From an uncultured Bdellovibrio sp. (lineage in GTDB: Bacteria; Bdellovibrionota; Bdellovibrionia; Bdellovibrionales; Bdellovibrionaceae), in NCBI RefSeq assembly GCF_946478835.1, contig NZ_CAMLDV010000155.1, positions 1 to 8,026 of the forward strand: a stretch of DNA of 8,026 nt, written 5' to 3'. Below are positions 6,419 through 8,026 of this stretch, in pieces. Under the pieces are notes generated by a model. The model was not told the origin of the DNA and did not search any database. It saw nothing but the letters and a program-made list of their open reading frames with translations. How positions within the stretch are numbered: the first letter of the stretch is position 1; each line of letters opens with the position of its first letter. The position numbers and the translations under genes were made by a program.

Positions 6419-6435
6419 AGCTAGACCTTAGCTAG
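6419..6435. repeat. Paired AGCTAG hexamers upstream of the PilZ operon
   Basis: AGCTAG occurs at 6419-6424 and 6430-6435, 11 bp apart, which is about one helical turn. The same bases also form a short inverted repeat (AGCTA/TAGCT, 6419-6423 with 6429-6433). It lies in the 90-bp gap between the L,D-transpeptidase stop and the PilZ gene start. It could be an operator for the operon; nothing else supports this. Confidence 0.3.
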
Positions 6436-6450
6436 GGGTTTGTCGAACGA

Positions 6451-7113
6451 TTAATTTCTTTTAGCCGGGATGGAAATCGTTGTTCTTCCATCATCACTCT
6501 TGTCGTCCGTCGTCATTTTGCAAATTTCAACAAGCGTGTTTTCCTGAACTAAAGAATAAATATCTGCGATCTGCTCGTTCGTCACTGCCACGCAGCCGCG
6601 CGTCCAGTTCATCGGATGAATCGCACCGACCACCTGACGTTTTCTATCATCACTTGGAAGACCGTGAATCATAATGTCGCCGCCTGCAGACTTACCTTGG
6701 GCCTTGGCGAATTCTACGTCCTTCTTGTTAGGATAAGAAACATGAAGAGCTTTGGTGTATTCACTTTGTGGATTTTTATAATCGACGTAGTAAATGCCTT
6801 CAGGAGTTTTTCCATCTCCTTCAAATTGTTTGTGCCCAACAGGATTTGAACCGAAGGCCACAGGGTAAACTCTAAGCATTGTTTCGCCCGAGATCAGATA
6901 AAGCTCTTTGCGGTCTTTAGAAACCACGATGCGCTCAATCTTAAGGCCTTCATCTTTGATTCTTTGTACAGACTCTCGAGAGCGATCTAAGAGCTTGTCC
7001 ACCTTTGTGATGTCATCACAGAACTGGTAGTTCTTATCCGCAGCTTTAGAGCCGGCAAATACGTTGGCAGAGAACAAGCTAATAGTCAGAATTGTAAGTA
7101 GAGAGTTTTTCAT
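6451..7113 (-). CDS. Periplasmic L,D-transpeptidase, YkuD family (YafK-like)
   Basis: A 220-residue protein with a clean signal peptide cleaved after NVFA (17-20). The YkuD catalytic domain covers about 60-198. It contains DGKTPEGIYYV at 100-110, a conserved IMIHG at 147-151 with catalytic-pair His150, and TRGCVAVTN at 171-179 with the nucleophile Cys174. The family motif is H-x(n)-[S/T]-H-x-G-C; here the residue before Gly is Arg, as in YafK-like branches where this position varies. Such enzymes form or cut meso-diaminopimelate crosslinks, or detach bound proteins from peptidoglycan, in the periplasm. In Bdellovibrio, L,D-transpeptidases are known to modify the prey wall during invasion, which makes that a possible role here. 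An additional Cys at 32 and Cys198 might pair. There is no Shine-Dalgarno site; the start is fixed by the signal peptide and a -10 element 8 nt upstream. Confidence 0.92.
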   Translation of the reverse strand: MKNSLLTILTISLFSANVFAGSKAADKNYQFCDDITKVDKLLDRSRESVQRIKDEGLKIERIVVSKDRKELYLISGETMLRVYPVAFGSNPVGHKQFEGDGKTPEGIYYVDYKNPQSEYTKALHVSYPNKKDVEFAKAQGKSAGGDIMIHGLPSDDRKRQVVGAIHPMNWTRGCVAVTNEQIADIYSLVQENTLVEICKMTTDDKSDDGRTTISIPAKRN

Positions 7114-7121
7114 GGATTGAA

Positions 7122-7130
7122 TTTATATCA
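7122..7130 (-). promoter_or_regulatory. Extended -10 promoter immediately upstream of the L,D-transpeptidase ATG
   Basis: Read on the minus strand, TGATATAAA is an extended -10 element (TGn followed by TATAAA). Only 8 nt separate it from the ATG at 7111-7113. Transcription starting about 7 nt downstream would begin at or next to the start codon, giving a leaderless message, which fits the lack of any purine-rich ribosome binding site. No good -35 is visible. Confidence 0.5.
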
Positions 7131-7202
7131 CAGGCCCAGAACTTTCGCACCGACTAACAAATTAAATTTTTTCGTGATGTTTTCTCTCTGCCAAAGACAA
7201 AT

Positions 7203-7231
7203 AAAAAGGTCCCTGTGTTTCCACAGAGACC
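7203..7231 (-). terminator. Strong intrinsic terminator after the NlpC/P60-like gene
   Basis: Read on the minus strand, GGTCTCTGTG (7231-7222) pairs with CACAGGGACC (7217-7208) in a 10-bp stem with one G-U pair. The loop is GAAA, and a run of five T follows at 7207-7203. It starts 38 nt after the TAA stop at 7270-7272. It should end transcription of the peptidase gene and insulate the L,D-transpeptidase gene downstream. The 156-nt gap 7114-7269 otherwise holds only the transpeptidase promoter. Confidence 0.92.
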
Positions 7232-7269
7232 CTGTTTGTCACTTGTGTCTGAAAGTTCGTCAGCCGTTT

Positions 7270-8026
7270 TTAACGAACAAACGAAGAGCATGATTGAATG
7301 CAGCTTTCACGAGCCATTTTCACTCGAGGAGCCATACACTCCGGAGTGCCTTTGTGACGCACAACCGAGAGTGTTCCTACATTCGGCGTATAGGTCTTAT
7401 TAGAGACTTTGGCCATACATGCATAGTACGCATACTTCTCAAGACCCGTTTTCATTTTACTGCTCGTTGGCAGATAGTTGCGGGCTTCATAGTAGTTAAT
7501 ACCAATGCCACCTTTGCTCGGAGCACTTTGCGCAACTACAAAATTAAAACCGTCTGAAGTGATCTTTTTGCAATCCGCTTCGGTTTTCGCTGAAGCAATA
7601 CCGAAAGGATCTGCACCCACTTTATCAATCAAAAGAACGTGTCCGTAAACAGCAACAATATCTCCTGCTTTCATAGAAACCGCTGGTGTCACAGAGATTT
7701 TACTTAAGCACGTCAGACCGTTGTCTTGAGGCTCTACGTAAGAGCTAGATCCCCACGCCCAAGAGTCCGAAGCTTTCAGAGCGCGGCCGGCTTTGAGTCT
7801 TAGTCCTGCCGTCGCCATGGAGGTGAAGACATATCCAGAGCAGTCAATACCTAGAACACTTGTGCCGTCACCGTTATTTTTAAAAAGATCAATCGGAGAG
7901 TCCGTCGCTGTTGTCGCGTAGGGCTTTCCACCGTAATCATAAATCAATGGATTGCTGCGAACATTGAAGCAGCCTTGTCCGTAAGAACTCATATCGCGCA
8001 CGTAGTAGTGCGTGCTTTGCACCTTC
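7270..8026 (-). CDS. NlpC/P60-like cysteine peptidase (partial, N-terminus outside window)
   Basis: The frame is open from the right edge to a TAA at 7270-7272, about 252 codons. The first possible start codon in the window is a GTG at 8020-8022, but the frame continues upstream of it and no signal peptide is present. This is therefore most likely an internal valine, with the true start beyond the edge. Counting from that codon, IDCSGYVF at 59-66 holds the catalytic Cys61 and GDIVAVYGHVLLID at 120-133 holds His128. FVVAQSAPSKGG at 151-162 places Gln155 where the third polar residue of the triad normally lies. These are the hallmarks of NlpC/P60 peptidases, which cut peptide stems of peptidoglycan. 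A C-terminal extension (about 185-250) carries four cysteines (C192, C219, C231, C235) that may form disulfides, in keeping with export. A strong terminator follows. Target and localisation are inference. Confidence 0.83.
   Translation of the reverse strand, partial: KVQSTHYYVRDMSSYGQGCFNVRSNPLIYDYGGKPYATTATDSPIDLFKNNGDGTSVLGIDCSGYVFTSMATAGLRLKAGRALKASDSWAWGSSSYVEPQDNGLTCLSKISVTPAVSMKAGDIVAVYGHVLLIDKVGADPFGIASAKTEADCKKITSDGFNFVVAQSAPSKGGIGINYYEARNYLPTSSKMKTGLEKYAYYACMAKVSNKTYTPNVGTLSVVRHKGTPECMAPRVKMARESCIQSCSSFVR

Noticed and set aside
8020..8022. GTG as the start codon of the NlpC/P60-like gene
   Set aside because: The frame continues upstream to the edge, no ribosome binding site can be seen, and no signal peptide follows, so it is more likely an internal valine.

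Overview
The window looks like the chromosome of a Gram-negative predatory bacterium of the Bdellovibrio type (Bdellovibrionota). This is inference from the mix of gene families, not from a marker gene. Most of the proteins have a signal peptide, a lipobox or membrane segments. There are two cell-wall enzymes (an L,D-transpeptidase and an NlpC/P60 peptidase), a membrane-bound PilZ-type protein and a lineage-specific cysteine- and proline-rich surface protein. Base composition is moderate, with GC just under half by eye. There are no rRNA, tRNA, CRISPR or insertion-sequence features.

Layout. Positions 1-740 (-) hold the N-terminal part of a TolB-like beta-propeller lipoprotein that runs off the left edge. 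Positions 803-1456 (+) encode a lipoprotein with the two HxT motifs of 2H phosphoesterases. It meets tail-to-tail with 1450-1887 (-), a small secreted protein made of two tandem DUF333-like units. Divergent from that, 1955-3127 (+) encodes an RlmC-like 23S rRNA m5U methyltransferase. Its 3' end overlaps the end of an RDD membrane protein (3098-3727, -) by 30 nt.

The RDD gene is the last of a probable three-gene minus-strand operon. The order is a four- or five-helix membrane protein with a PilZ-like domain (5617-6360), a 600-residue exported protein with cysteine clusters, one C-terminal membrane helix and a proline-rich tail (3751-5553), then RDD. Upstream of this operon lies a YkuD-type L,D-transpeptidase (6451-7113, -), whose promoter suggests a leaderless mRNA. 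Next come a strong GAAA-loop terminator (7203-7231, -) and an NlpC/P60-like peptidase (7270-8026, -) whose 5' end is outside the window.

How they fit together. Apart from the rRNA methyltransferase, every gene product is predicted to be in or beyond the inner membrane. The two peptidoglycan enzymes are adjacent but separated by the terminator, so they are probably transcribed independently. The PilZ/600-aa/RDD set is the best candidate for an undescribed system: a possibly c-di-GMP-linked envelope complex. The exported 2H phosphoesterase is the most unusual single protein.
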